Shown here: one piece after another, positions 9,079 to 19,187 of the stretch
Position numbering within the stretch: position 1 is the first letter of the stretch
Layout of the letters: every line of letters begins with the position of its first letter
NCBI GenBank assembly: GCA_024281675.1
Contig: JAMXAG010000012.1
Coordinates: 1 to 64,000, forward strand
Direction of reading: 5' to 3'
Origin: Nitrosomonas sp.
GTDB taxonomy: Bacteria; Pseudomonadota; Gammaproteobacteria; Burkholderiales; Nitrosomonadaceae
DNA: 64,000 nt
The notes under the pieces: generated by a model
Database searches by the model: none
Told to the model about the DNA's origin: nothing
What the model saw: only the letters and a program-made list of their open reading frames with translations
Translations under genes and position numbers: made by a program

Positions 9079-10323
9079 ATGAAACTATTTAAAATAACGC
9101 CTTATTATAAAATTCTTATTTTAACCATTTGGTTTCTGAGTGGTTATAGCAGCTATGCCTGGAGTGAAACCGTTCCAGGCAAGACATCACAACAACTGGA
9201 TCAATGTGTTGCACTGGGAGATTGGATTGTTCCGGGTTCGGGAAGCGGTATTGGTAAGGCTTCGCAACAAAATGTCGTTACTCGTGCCGCTAAGGCGGCT
9301 GTCGTATTGTTAGGAGAAACACATATCAATGCTGATCATCATCGCTGGCAATTACAGGCATTAGCGGCGTTGCATGCGCAACGCCCAGATATGGTGATTG
9401 GTTTCGAAATGTTTCCACGCCGTATACAGCCCGTGTTGGATCGCTGGGTTGCGGGTGAATTGACTGAGAAAGAATTTTTGCGCGTTGCCGAATGGGATCG
9501 TGTGTGGAATACCGATGCGAATTTGTATTTGCCATTGTTTCATTTCGCTCGTATGAACCGTATTCCGATGTTGGCTCTGAATATTGAACATAGCCTACGG
9601 CACAAGGTTGCAGCAAAAGGTTTTTATGGTGTTCCAGTCGAAGAACGTGAAGGGTTGACGCGTCCGGCAGAACCCAGTGACGCTTATGTGGATTATTTAC
9701 TGCCTATCTATAAACAGCATGATCGAAAAAATAACAAGCAAAGCGAAGTTGTTCGGGATGATCCAGATTTTAGGCGTTTTATCGGCGGGCAACAATTGTG
9801 GGATCGCGCGATGGCGCAGGTGCTACAGCAGCCTTTGGCAAAATCAGGGAAACATAAACCACCGCTTGCGGTGGGTATTATGGGTTCAGGTCATATCGTA
9901 CATGGCTATGGTGTTGCGCATCAATTACGAGATTTGGGTGTGAAAAATATTGTCGCATTATTACCGTGGGACATCGATCGTTCTTGCAAGCAACTCGTAA
10001 AAGGGTTTGCCGATGCCGTATTTGGTGTTTTGCCGTATGCCTCTGATTCGATTCAACCGCAATTTCAACGTTTAGGCATTCGGTATGAAATCGGCCGTGG
10101 CGGTGCCGTTGTATTGCAAGTTGAGCAAAATAGTATTGCCGAAGCTGCGAATTTGCAGGATTCGGATGTCATCCTACAAATGGCGGGTATGCCTATCACG
10201 AAAATTGAAGATGTAATTAACATTGTGAAACGTCAGGCGCCTGGCACTTGGTTGCCGATGACGATCAACCGTAATAATGAAGAGATACAAGTTATCGCTA
10301 AATTTCCGTCAATTAAGCGTTAA
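9079..10323 (+). CDS. ChaN-family (Tiki fold) protein with C-terminal PDZ domain
   Basis: This 414-aa exported protein starts at the ATG at 9079, with AGGA nine bases upstream; the frame opens earlier inside purL. The signal peptide is ITPYYKILILTIWFLSGYSSYAWS. The ChaN haem-binding domain follows, with VVLLGETHINADHHRWQLQ, VIGFEMFPRR and a late GIMGSGHIVHGYGVAHQL. A PDZ-like module takes the last 80 residues (EQNSIAEAANLQDSDVILQM through KRQAPGTWLP). ChaN proteins bind haem in the envelope and are linked to iron handling. The PDZ fusion suggests docking to another envelope protein, possibly the M1-like protein encoded 24 bases downstream. Confidence 0.8.
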   Translation: MKLFKITPYYKILILTIWFLSGYSSYAWSETVPGKTSQQLDQCVALGDWIVPGSGSGIGKASQQNVVTRAAKAAVVLLGETHINADHHRWQLQALAALHAQRPDMVIGFEMFPRRIQPVLDRWVAGELTEKEFLRVAEWDRVWNTDANLYLPLFHFARMNRIPMLALNIEHSLRHKVAAKGFYGVPVEEREGLTRPAEPSDAYVDYLLPIYKQHDRKNNKQSEVVRDDPDFRRFIGGQQLWDRAMAQVLQQPLAKSGKHKPPLAVGIMGSGHIVHGYGVAHQLRDLGVKNIVALLPWDIDRSCKQLVKGFADAVFGVLPYASDSIQPQFQRLGIRYEIGRGGAVVLQVEQNSIAEAANLQDSDVILQMAGMPITKIEDVINIVKRQAPGTWLPMTINRNNEEIQVIAKFPSIKR

Positions 10324-10347
10324 TATAGAAGATAAGATTGGTAACGA

Positions 10348-12411
10348 ATGTTACGTAATATCATTATGTTGGGTCGTTTTTGCTGCCGTAGTGTGCTGTT
10401 GGTATTTTTGATTGGATTTGTTTCACAATGGACTGTGGCTGCGCCTATTACTAAGGCGTTCGCTGTTAAAAATAATGATGTCCATTATCATATTACCGTG
10501 CAGGTTGATCCAATTAAAGGTACGCTGGAAGGCAAAAGTATCATTACTGTACAAAGACCCAAAGAATTAAAGCTAATGCTTGGATCAGCATTTGAAGTAA
10601 CCAAAGCGCATTTTAACGATGGAGAGTTAGGCATCGGCCGACAGCAGGCCGATCAACCGCATGTCTGGCACATCCCATTTATTTTTAGCCCGCACCATCA
10701 ATTTGAGATTCATTGGCAAGGCTCATTGACTCAATTGGGTGGTTCAAATCCAGAACAATTAACCAAGTTTGGCGGTAAGCAAACCACGTTTTTACAGGAT
10801 GCATCTCTGTGGTATCCTCGCGTCGTGGGTGAATTTGCCAGTTATAAACTAGAGCTGGTATTGCCACCTGGCCAACGAGGATTAGTGCCGGGTCGAATCG
10901 TTCATGAACAGGATTCGCTGCTAGGATATCAAGCGACTTTTGAGTTTTTATATTCAGCAGAAGGTATCAGCCTTGTTGCGGGACCCTATGAAATTAACAC
11001 ACAAACGTACCAAGGGAGTAAGGGACATCCGATCCAACTACGTACTTATTTTCACCAACAGATTACTCATTTCTCTCAAGATTATCTAGCCTTAGTTAAG
11101 CGGTATTTGTCACTGTACGAATCTCGGATAGGTGCGTACCCTTATACTGAATTCAGTGTGGTTTCTAATCTGGAGGCGATTAATTTCAGCTTGCCAACAC
11201 TTGCTTGCCTCGGTATCGACGTACTGAAATTACCGTTGAACCGTGGCGATATTTCAATTGCCCGTGAAGTATTGCGTAACTGGTGGGGTAATGGCGTATA
11301 TTCTGAGCATCGTCAGGGTAATTGGGTCGAGGGTTTGATTACGTTGATGGCTGATCATGCTATTAAAGAACAGCTTAGTGCTGAACAAGCACGTAATACG
11401 CGTTTAACATGGATACATGATTTAGCGTTGTTATCTACCAAGCAAGATGCTTCACTGAACACATTTGTGCCCGGCACACATGATATTGAAGAATCGGCAG
11501 AAAAATACAAAGCAGCGATGTTTTTCCTAATGTTGCAAGATTATTTGGGTGAAGCTATTTTTCAAAAAGCGATACAAGCACTTTGGACAACGCGTCGCTT
11601 CCAAGTCACTTCCTGGCAACAATTGCAGCAATTGTTTGAAATTATTTCCGGTCAAAAATTGGAAAATTTTTTTAATCAATGGATTCACCGCAATGGTAGG
11701 CCGGATATTTCGATCCAGGAAGTGAAAGGTGTGTCTAAGTCTTCTGATGCTTATGGTTTAACGCTAACATTGCAACAAACAAATCCAATTTATCAACTCC
11801 GTGTTCCTATCAGTATTCAAAGTCAATTCGATACCGAACTGCAGTGGATCGATTTAACGCAAGAGCAACAAACAGTTACTTTAACCTCATTGAGTAAGCC
11901 ACTGTTTGTCATGCTTGATCCTGATTTCCGATTGCTGAGGAAATTAGCCGGTGGTGAGGTGCCTCTTAATCTGTATGCAGTGATGTCCAATCCACTTACT
12001 CGAACTATTTTATTGTCGCGGCAAACTGATGTTCGCGAATTGGCTACAGTCCTTGCTATCCGTTTACAGAAATATGCACCGAGGATTGTTACTGCAACAC
12101 AGGAATTGTCGGTTGGGCCTATGCTCGTTGTCGGTTTGCAGTCTGAAATTGAGAATTTCATTGCCGCACACAAAATATCACCGTTATCCGATGAAATTAA
12201 AACTGGTAGCACAACACAAGCCTGGATAACTAGGTTATCCAATGATACGCCTATCGTTTTGATAGCTGCCCAAGATCAAGAATCGCTCAGTACTCTCATT
12301 TCCCAGTTGCCACATTATGAGAAAAACAGTTACGTAACGTTTGCGAGACAACAAGCCATTAATAATGGGCTATGGCCGACGGAAATCCCTAAAATAAAAA
12401 TCCAATGGTAA
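10348..12411 (+). CDS. M1-peptidase-like exported protein with degenerate zinc site
   Basis: The protein has 687 aa with a signal peptide (VLLVFLIGFVSQWTVAAP). The N-terminal beta domain and the following helical domain look like an M1 aminopeptidase, including the block around residues 303-330 where active relatives have HExxH followed by NWWGNGV. Here that block reads AREVLRNWWGNGV: both zinc-binding histidines are arginine (codons CGT at 11263 and 11275), while the downstream glutamate in GNWVEGLITLMADH is kept. It is therefore predicted to be catalytically dead. About 140 C-terminal residues form an extra domain I cannot name. It probably shares a transcript with purL and the ChaN/PDZ gene. 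Confidence 0.7.
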   Translation: MLRNIIMLGRFCCRSVLLVFLIGFVSQWTVAAPITKAFAVKNNDVHYHITVQVDPIKGTLEGKSIITVQRPKELKLMLGSAFEVTKAHFNDGELGIGRQQADQPHVWHIPFIFSPHHQFEIHWQGSLTQLGGSNPEQLTKFGGKQTTFLQDASLWYPRVVGEFASYKLELVLPPGQRGLVPGRIVHEQDSLLGYQATFEFLYSAEGISLVAGPYEINTQTYQGSKGHPIQLRTYFHQQITHFSQDYLALVKRYLSLYESRIGAYPYTEFSVVSNLEAINFSLPTLACLGIDVLKLPLNRGDISIAREVLRNWWGNGVYSEHRQGNWVEGLITLMADHAIKEQLSAEQARNTRLTWIHDLALLSTKQDASLNTFVPGTHDIEESAEKYKAAMFFLMLQDYLGEAIFQKAIQALWTTRRFQVTSWQQLQQLFEIISGQKLENFFNQWIHRNGRPDISIQEVKGVSKSSDAYGLTLTLQQTNPIYQLRVPISIQSQFDTELQWIDLTQEQQTVTLTSLSKPLFVMLDPDFRLLRKLAGGEVPLNLYAVMSNPLTRTILLSRQTDVRELATVLAIRLQKYAPRIVTATQELSVGPMLVVGLQSEIENFIAAHKISPLSDEIKTGSTTQAWITRLSNDTPIVLIAAQDQESLSTLISQLPHYEKNSYVTFARQQAINNGLWPTEIPKIKIQW

Positions 12412-12570
12412 TTATTATAAATAAGAATGAATAGCATAATTCAGTTCTCATTCAGTTTCGAAACCTATAATTTCCATATTGTTTCATTGAGTAACCAAAA
12501 GTAATTCATTATTGTCTAATTAGGTAGAAAGAAAAGATTTTTGTCACATCCGAAAATACGAGGCAAAAAT

Positions 12571-13020
12571 ATGAAAAATCTCAGATCGCATTTTGCCCAC
12601 TTGATGAGTTGGTTCGTCATTTTGTTGATAGTAATGATGATTAGTACTGCTTGGGCGGGAGGCTCTCATCGACACCGACATCATCATGTTAATTGGGGAA
12701 TCAGCTTTGGTAGTGGTGGATATTATCCTGGTTATTATGGTGCAGGAATATACAGTCCTGGCGTTTGGTCTCCGGGATTCTATAATTATCGTTCCTATAA
12801 TTATTGGGACCCATTTTTTATGCGCCCTCCCATTTATGCATCACCGATTATGACGGTTCCGGTAAGGCCGCCTGTTTATATTCAAAAAGAGGAGCTTAAA
12901 GTATCTCGACCGCAAGCAGGTTATTGGCATTATTGCCAGAATCCGGCTGGCTATTATCCAACCGTTAAAAATTGTTCACGGGATTGGATACTTGTTCCTC
13001 CACGACCACCCGAACAATAA
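12571..13020 (+). CDS. small exported Gly/Tyr-rich protein
   Basis: This 149-aa protein starts at the ATG at 12571 (GAGG upstream); the frame runs 10 codons further back from a TTG. A strong signal peptide (LMSWFVILLIVMMISTAWAGG) is followed by a His-rich stretch (SHRHRHHHVNW), a Gly/Tyr/Pro-rich region, and a C-terminal motif YWHYCQNPAGYYPTVKNCSR whose two cysteines probably form a disulfide. That C-terminal motif recurs in small outer-envelope proteins of Proteobacteria whose function is not known to me. The next gene encodes a lipoprotein 19 bases later, so the two are probably cotranscribed. Confidence 0.6.
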   Translation: MKNLRSHFAHLMSWFVILLIVMMISTAWAGGSHRHRHHHVNWGISFGSGGYYPGYYGAGIYSPGVWSPGFYNYRSYNYWDPFFMRPPIYASPIMTVPVRPPVYIQKEELKVSRPQAGYWHYCQNPAGYYPTVKNCSRDWILVPPRPPEQ

Positions 13021-13039
13021 CACCATGAGAGGTAAAATT

Positions 13040-13585
13040 ATGTTGAAACATAAAGTTAGCAGTATGTACATACTACCGGTCATTTCTTTATTGTCAGCAT
13101 GTGTCAGCATGCCTTCCGGGCCGAGTGTCATGACTTTACCTGGTTCAGGAAAAAGTTTTGAGCAATTTCGTGCTGATGAATTTTCTTGCCGGCAATATGC
13201 TACTGAACAATTAGGAGGGAGGTCTGCGCAGTATGCTTACAACACCAGCGGTGTTCAGAGCGCAGCCGTTGCGAGCGGTCTTGGTGCTGCGGCAGGCGCT
13301 GCCATGGGGGGTGGCGAGGGCGCTGCAATTGGTGCCGGTGCCGGGTTGTTAATGGGCGGGTTGATGGGGTCGGGAAGTGCTACAACTTCTGGTTATGAGG
13401 CGCAGCGTCGTTATGATATTAGCTATATCCAATGCATGTATGCAAAAGGGCATCGCGTTCCAGTAGATGGCAGAATCAGCAATGATGCTTCAAGTAATAA
13501 TTATCAAAGATCATCAGCACCAACGCCTGGATTTACACCACCGCTACCGCCATCCGGCAACCCACCGCCTCCTCCACCGCGATGA
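13040..13585 (+). CDS. glycine-zipper lipoprotein
   Basis: The start is the ATG at 13040, preceded by GAGAGG. The 181-aa product has a lipoprotein signal ending in LLSAC, so it should be lipidated at that cysteine. A glycine-zipper segment follows (AAVASGLGAAAGAAMGGGEG and a GAGAGLLMGGLMG run), typical of outer-membrane-associated lipoproteins. Two more cysteines (SCRQY, IQCMY) and a proline-rich tail complete it. Family members are thought to support envelope stability. No substrate can be deduced from sequence. Confidence 0.7.
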   Translation: MLKHKVSSMYILPVISLLSACVSMPSGPSVMTLPGSGKSFEQFRADEFSCRQYATEQLGGRSAQYAYNTSGVQSAAVASGLGAAAGAAMGGGEGAAIGAGAGLLMGGLMGSGSATTSGYEAQRRYDISYIQCMYAKGHRVPVDGRISNDASSNNYQRSSAPTPGFTPPLPPSGNPPPPPPR

Positions 13586-13640
13586 TAAACGGGGAATAGA
13601 TCAACGTTCAACATTATTATTCACAAATTTATATGCTTAG

Positions 13641-13668
13641 GGCTTATGCTTAGTAATAAGCATAAGCC
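13641..13668. terminator. bidirectional hairpin terminator
   Basis: GGCTTATGCTT pairs perfectly with AAGCATAAGCC across a six-base loop and is followed by TTATTTATT. It lies between the convergent lipoprotein gene (ends 13585) and comEC (ends 13701), so it can serve both. Confidence 0.8.
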
Positions 13669-13700
13669 TTATTTATTCTAAGTGAATTAAGGTTAGAAAT

Positions 13701-16097
13701 TTAGTGGATATGATGCCAATAGCGTTTGCGTAACGCCCGCCAATAATCCACTGTATAGTGATTGTCAGTAAAACGTATTAAAATAGCACCCTGTATATCA
13801 CTACGAAACAATGGTATGTCTTCATTGAGATAACGCATTAAAACATCAGGATGTGGATGGCCATAGCGGTTCTGATATCCAGCTGGAAATATCGTTAGCT
13901 TTGGATTCACTGTCTGTATAAAAGCTGTTGACGATGATGAATTACTACCGTGATGCGGTGCGATCAATACAGTTGCAGGTAATTTTTCAGGAAAATGATT
14001 TAACAACGCATATTCCTCTTTAAAACCAATATCGGAGGGTAGTAGTACACTTCCATGAGGGCTGGTTATTTTTAGTACACAACTTCGATCATTGGTTTTA
14101 CTTGTTACTTTGTCGTAAGCTGCAATGGATGGATGTAACCATTCAAACTGAACGTTATCCCACTCCCAAATAGTTCCACTACTACATCGCGTATGATTGG
14201 GGAATTGTAGTTGCAGTTGATGCGCAGCTTCCAACGATGATGCCACTGTTTTAACGTCGATTGCTTTGATTACTGACAAAACACCGCCACTATGATCGGA
14301 ATCAGCATGCGATATCACCAGTGCATCAAGCTGATGAATGCCTTCTCCGCGCAGGTAAGGAACGATAATTCGATTACCGCTATCAGCTTCACCGAAATTT
14401 GGACCAGTATCAAACAATAAATTATGGTTTGCGGTGCGCACCACTACCGATAGTCCCTGCCCGACATCCAGTACAGTTAACCATAATTCCCCATTGCGAG
14501 GCTTGGATGGAGCCGTTATAAAGAGTGGTAATAATGCAATTAGCCCTAGCCATCGCGCAGGAAATCCACTGAACCAATAGAATCCTATACTTCCCGGTAG
14601 TAGCATCCAGATTATCCCAGCAATTGCAACGAATATTGCCCAAAGCGGGGGCATATGCTGTTGCCACACTGCATTAGGAGTGTCGCTTAACCACTGTATC
14701 AGCATCATACCGAAAGACAACACAGTATGTGCTAGCGGCAATAGAATTTGATCAAGCAAAGGGATCGTTGAAAGTAGTGTTAGTGGAATGACTACTAAGC
14801 TCATGAAAGGAATGGCAATCAAATTCGCAAGCGGGGAAACCAATGAGAATTGTTGAAACAATCCTAACAACAATGGCATCAAAGCTAACGTTATAGCCCA
14901 TTGAATACGAAACCATTGTTTCCATCCTTGAACAGTGCTTAACCGATTCACTGTAATCCACAAAATTACGGCGATTGCCCCGAATGACAACCAGAAGCTT
15001 GCTGATTGGGTCGCCCAAGGATCCCATAATACGACCAAAAACAGTGCCCATAATAATACTGTCACCGGTGAAATCGTACGTCCACGCCAGACTGCAACGG
15101 CTACTGCAAAAAGCATCCAAAAAGCACGTTGTGCCGGGATTGCGAAACCCGATAACGACACATAGCCTAAAGCTATCAGTAAACCACCAGCAATGGCTGC
15201 TTTACGTGCAGGCAGATGCAATAATAAATAAGTATTTCTGCGCCATAAAGTCAGTATCAGTGTAAATACTAAGCCTGAGACCAAAGTGACATGCAGTCCT
15301 GAAATCGCCATCAAATGAACGGTGCCTGTACGAGTCAATGCTTCCCACTGATCTCGTGCGATTACAGATTGATCGCCGGTTGCCAGTGTCTGCAAAATAC
15401 CGACATAAGGACTATTAGGTAGTTGTTCTTCAAATCGCTGTTGTATTGTTTCGCGCAAATGCTCAATCCAATACTTTGGATGGTGAACGATTGATTGCAA
15501 TAATTGATTAAATGTTGAAGAACGAACATAGCCCATTGCACGGATATTATGCTCCAATGCCCAAGCCTCATAGTCAGACCCATGTGGATTTGCATTGCCA
15601 TGTGGTTGTTTAACGCGAACAGTTAATTGCCAGCGTTGCCCTGCTTTTAGATCCGGTAATGAGGATGTAACGATTGATGACTGCTGGTATGCATACCAAG
15701 ATAACGAGATATGTTTTGGAATGTATGCACCTTCAGTAAGAATATGCTCTATATCAAATTTGAAGCGCACTGCATGAGTGTGTCGTTGCGGTAAACTTGC
15801 GATGACACCAATGACTTGTATGTCTTTACGCTCCCATTCAGTGGGTAACGAATCTGCTAAACGCCAATGAGCACACCATGTTGCCCAAAAAAAACCTAAA
15901 GCGAGAAAAATAAACCATAGTGTTACTTGTTTGAGGCGCATTAAAGTGGCCGATTCATTAGAATGTCGCCATAAGCCAATGTATAGCGCGACTGGCAATA
16001 GAATCCACAACCACTGTAATGATAGTAATTCTGCTTGTAGCTGAAGTAACCCAGTTCCTAAAACAAAAGCTAAAAGTTTATTGCGCGTTAACACCAA
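13701..16097 (-). CDS. comEC: ComEC/Rec2 DNA-uptake channel
   Basis: ComEC carries transforming single-stranded DNA across the inner membrane. The 798-aa protein has an N-terminal DUF4131-type region with early membrane spans. Next comes a long polytopic competence domain (for example the segment with LMAISGLHVTLVSG and the following helices). The C-terminal metallo-beta-lactamase-like domain shows LDVGQGLSVVVRTANHNLLF, the metal motif VISHADSDHSGG and IAPHHGSNSSSS. Length and domain order are standard. No other competence gene is adjacent. Confidence 0.93.
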   Translation of the reverse strand: MVLTRNKLLAFVLGTGLLQLQAELLSLQWLWILLPVALYIGLWRHSNESATLMRLKQVTLWFIFLALGFFWATWCAHWRLADSLPTEWERKDIQVIGVIASLPQRHTHAVRFKFDIEHILTEGAYIPKHISLSWYAYQQSSIVTSSLPDLKAGQRWQLTVRVKQPHGNANPHGSDYEAWALEHNIRAMGYVRSSTFNQLLQSIVHHPKYWIEHLRETIQQRFEEQLPNSPYVGILQTLATGDQSVIARDQWEALTRTGTVHLMAISGLHVTLVSGLVFTLILTLWRRNTYLLLHLPARKAAIAGGLLIALGYVSLSGFAIPAQRAFWMLFAVAVAVWRGRTISPVTVLLWALFLVVLWDPWATQSASFWLSFGAIAVILWITVNRLSTVQGWKQWFRIQWAITLALMPLLLGLFQQFSLVSPLANLIAIPFMSLVVIPLTLLSTIPLLDQILLPLAHTVLSFGMMLIQWLSDTPNAVWQQHMPPLWAIFVAIAGIIWMLLPGSIGFYWFSGFPARWLGLIALLPLFITAPSKPRNGELWLTVLDVGQGLSVVVRTANHNLLFDTGPNFGEADSGNRIIVPYLRGEGIHQLDALVISHADSDHSGGVLSVIKAIDVKTVASSLEAAHQLQLQFPNHTRCSSGTIWEWDNVQFEWLHPSIAAYDKVTSKTNDRSCVLKITSPHGSVLLPSDIGFKEEYALLNHFPEKLPATVLIAPHHGSNSSSSTAFIQTVNPKLTIFPAGYQNRYGHPHPDVLMRYLNEDIPLFRSDIQGAILIRFTDNHYTVDYWRALRKRYWHHIH

Positions 16098-16349
16098 TCA
16101 CTACCTAAAGATATGGAGAATTAAAACATCATAAGCGTAATAATGGCTTATTGGAATTGAACAAAAGGTCTATTGCTTTAAGAGAAGCATTATATTCGAG
16201 CGATGATAATCACCTAGGCTATTTAGAATGTACAGTACATTTGAATATCTGACGCGTGACTACTCGTTTGATTAATAGTCTCGCAATAAAGCCATCAAAT
16301 CACATTTTTCCAATAAATTAAGCTGTAGTAGCCGCAAGATCTGCTATAT

Positions 16350-17620
16350 AAGACTCCTGCACAACCTCGCCTGCCCTTGCAATAACCCACTAAAATAGAG
16401 GTAGTTAAAAGAGAGTTGGAGCAAAAGATGCAGATGAGTTTTGGAGCACTGGAATTGGCAGAGCGATTGAAGCGAGATAATGTTCTGATGAAGATTGATG
16501 CGCTGATTGAGTGGGAGGAGTTACGTCCGAAGCTTACGGGTTTATACAAGCGCGAGTTATCGCATGGTGGAGGACAGGAACCGTTTGATGTGTTGTTGAT
16601 GTTCAAAGCGATCCTGCTGGGTCAGTGGCATAGTTTATCGGATGCTGCGTTGGAGCAAGCGCTGTGTGTACGGATTGATTTTCTACAATTTTGTGGATTG
16701 TCCTTGTCGGATGCGATACCGGACGAAACCACTTTGTGCCGGTTCCGTAACCGTCTGGTAATCAACGACCGACTAGATGGTTTGCTAGGTTCTATTAATG
16801 AGCAGCTTCAATCACACGGATTGATGATCAAGGTGCGACAGGAGCGGTCATTGATGCCACGCTGATTGAGTCAGCGGCACGCCCTAGAAAGACCATCCTA
16901 CTTGAGGTAGATACCGAAGGTAAGGCTGTTCAGTTTGAAGATGGCAGTCAGCCTGGAATCAGCTGTACCGAAGAACAAAGTGCGGATCCGGATGCGACTT
17001 GGCTAAAGAAAGGCAAGAAGTGGCAGTTTGGCTACTGCAGTTACCTGGTGGTGGACGCACAAGACGGCTATGTGCGCGGGGTTCACACTACTCCTGCCAA
17101 CCAGAGTGAAATGATGCATTTCGAAGCAGCTATCGATGGTGCGCATATCGAGGCGAATCGGGTATATGCTGACAAGGGATCTGCCAGCAATGCCAATCGG
17201 CAGTTCTAAGAAAGCAAAGATCAAGAGCGCAATCATGCATCGTGCGTACAAGAACAAACCACTCTCGGCACGCCAGAAGCTGGCGAATCAATTGATTGCG
17301 AAAAACGTTATATTGTCGAACAGTGTTTTGGCACAATCAAACGCTTATTCAGAATGGGCGCGCCAGCTACTTCGGTACGGTAAAAGTCAACGCCCAAGTC
17401 ATACTGAAAAGTATCTGCATGAACCTGAAAAAAGCAGCCAACAAAATCTTCGTAGACCAACCATTAAGGAATAGCAATCCGTCCAAATGTTGCATAAGGG
17501 GGGAAAATTCCCTAAAAAGGAAAAAAACTTCACTTTCTACCAAAATGACGTGCAATAACTGTCAGTTGGATATTTTTCTCTGTCACTACAGCTAAATTCT
17601 CGCGGTTGTGCAGAGGTCTT
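16350..17620 (+). mobile_element. IS5-type insertion sequence, element A copy 1 (inactive)
   Basis: The left tip AAGACTCCTGCACAACCTC and the right tip (inverse of GGTTGTGCAGAGGTCTT) are imperfect inverted repeats. The pentamer TATAT flanks both sides (16345-16349 and 17621-17625) as a probable target duplication. Length is 1,271 bp. The same element recurs at 55342-60847, where nested insertions interrupt it. The gene-free stretch 16098-16349 to its left shows nothing recognisable. Confidence 0.8.
16428..17595 (+). pseudogene. IS5-type transposase of element A copy 1, frameshifted
   Basis: The N-terminal part is intact (SFGALELAERLKRD, PDETTLCRFRNRLV) until a one-base deletion near 16831, where this copy reads AAGGTGCGA and the second copy reads AAGGGTGCGA. 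Further single-base losses occur near 17205 and 17218. Downstream pieces still encode VDTEGKAVQFEDGSQPG, the second catalytic aspartate in VYADKGSASNANRQF, and the YIVEQCFGTIKR-type glutamate region in shifted frames. No functional transposase can be made from it. Confidence 0.85.
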
Positions 17621-17689
17621 TATATGGTTTTGTTCATTTTTGACTGGATTTGGAGTTATCTGGTAATGGATGCATATGACGCTATGTGT

Positions 17690-17935
17690 GGGGAGTTCAA
17701 ACTGTCACTGCCAACCAGAGTGAAATAATGCATTTCGAAGCAGCTATCGATAGTGCGCACATCGACGTGAGCCGGGTATATGTGGATTAAGGATCAGTCA
17801 GCAACGCCAATCTTAGTTTCTAAGAAAGCACAATCATGCATCGCGCGTACAAAGCACTGTAAAAGTCAATGCTCACAATCATTTCTATGAATCTGAAAAA
17901 AGATGCCAACAAAATTTTTGTGGGCCAGCTGCCAA
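17690..17935 (+). pseudogene. decayed fragment of an element A transposase
   Basis: The stretch repeats, with many substitutions and gaps, the 3' half of the neighbouring element: CTGCCAACCAGAGTGAAAT, TTCGAAGCAGCTATCGAT and GCATCGCGCGTACAA are all present. It is clearly older than the adjacent copy. It explains most of the gap 17621-18014; the remainder has no visible feature. Confidence 0.7.
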
Positions 17936-18014
17936 GTTATGCATCTCGTAAGTATTATTGTATAAAAACAGTGTGGATCAGAAACCAGTGAAAATCCTCT
18001 TTTCTTATGAAGCA

Positions 18015-19130
18015 CTATAAGCCAGTATGCAATCCTGGAATCCCAATGCGTTGAATATGAATGGCATTATTGCCTTCTTCGTATGCAAGTAATTTGCCTT
18101 CTTTACCCCAAATGCGAAATGCCAAAGAATAAGCCAGGACTCGGATGGGGTAATCACGTGGCAGCGTTTGCAAATAGGGTTGTATCGTGGTGAAGTCGGT
18201 AGCGCCGTATTGTTGCATGATAAACCGTAATCCTCCGTTTGCAGGGCCGATGTTATAGGCCAGCAGTCCCAGGAACAGGTCGTTATTCATTTCTGTTAGG
18301 TAATGTTTGAATGTGGCAGCGGCGACAAAGGTATTGTGGCGATGATTTTCCAAATTAATTTTTTCCAAGCCGAGCCATTTTTGGGCTTCTACAATGACTG
18401 CAGTTGGAACTCTGGTAATTTGAAACAATCCTCTGCCGCCATCATTGCTGTTACGTGGGATAAAAGATGATTCTGTCGCGGCAATGCCATGTAATAGATT
18501 GACATCGATATTAAAAGAATGGGCTGCTTCTTCAATCGCTTGCCGGAATTCTTGTGAACGATCAACCATTTTTTGTAATTGCGCTGAATCATGGCGGCGG
18601 TAAGCTGCATACACTTGATGCGAAATCGTCCTGCGTCCTGCTTCTGCCTTGCCACCAACCAAAGTGCGAAAATGACCATAAGTTAATGTAACTTGATCGT
18701 GCGTTACCAGCCAGGAAATTAGCAACATCAATACCAATGATAGAGTCGGACTGAGAAATTCCGAATGTAGGCTAAGCCATTTTTTTAATTTCCACCAACC
18801 GATCAGAAAAATACTCGCCGTCACGATTAAGCCTAATATACCAATTGCAAACGGTAGTAGGTTGTTCCAAAAGCTAGTGCCTGAGAAGCGGCTGGCGGAG
18901 TGGCCGAGCAGCATGATGATGGCAAAAATAGCGGTAACGCTCAGACAAATAATTTCGATTATGGTTAGCCATATTTTCTTCTGTAATCCACCGGGTTGTA
19001 TTCTTTGGTTTCTTTTTTTCGGGCGATTACTTTTGTAATCGTTATGATTGTTTCGTACGATTGCGACACGCCTACGCTTTGGTTTTGGTTTGGTGTTTTG
19101 GGGATTATGCGGCAGCGTTGTTTTATCCAT
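18015..19130 (-). CDS. membrane-anchored lytic transglycosylase (SLT domain)
   Basis: The protein has 371 aa with a basic N-terminus (PKPKRRRVAIVRNNHN) and three hydrophobic segments between about 50 and 150. A C-terminal SLT-type transglycosylase domain would act in the periplasm. The catalytic glutamate is in GIAATESSF; the family's GLFQI motif (GGRGLFQITRVP) and AYNIGPANGG follow. Such enzymes cleave peptidoglycan between MurNAc and GlcNAc. It is not a typical MltE, MltC or Slt70 by architecture, so no gene symbol is given. priA lies 57 bases upstream on the same strand. Confidence 0.8.
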   Translation of the reverse strand: MDKTTLPHNPQNTKPKPKRRRVAIVRNNHNDYKSNRPKKRNQRIQPGGLQKKIWLTIIEIICLSVTAIFAIIMLLGHSASRFSGTSFWNNLLPFAIGILGLIVTASIFLIGWWKLKKWLSLHSEFLSPTLSLVLMLLISWLVTHDQVTLTYGHFRTLVGGKAEAGRRTISHQVYAAYRRHDSAQLQKMVDRSQEFRQAIEEAAHSFNIDVNLLHGIAATESSFIPRNSNDGGRGLFQITRVPTAVIVEAQKWLGLEKINLENHRHNTFVAAATFKHYLTEMNNDLFLGLLAYNIGPANGGLRFIMQQYGATDFTTIQPYLQTLPRDYPIRVLAYSLAFRIWGKEGKLLAYEEGNNAIHIQRIGIPGLHTGL

Positions 19131-19187
19131 TGGAATAAGTATCTAGGATACTGTTGAATCAATCAATGTAGTCTGTGGATAGAGTTA

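Noticed and set aside
16295-16606. 103-aa minus-strand frame, repeated at 55382-55591
   Set aside because: Antisense of the element A transposase; the repetition reflects the duplicated IS, not a gene.
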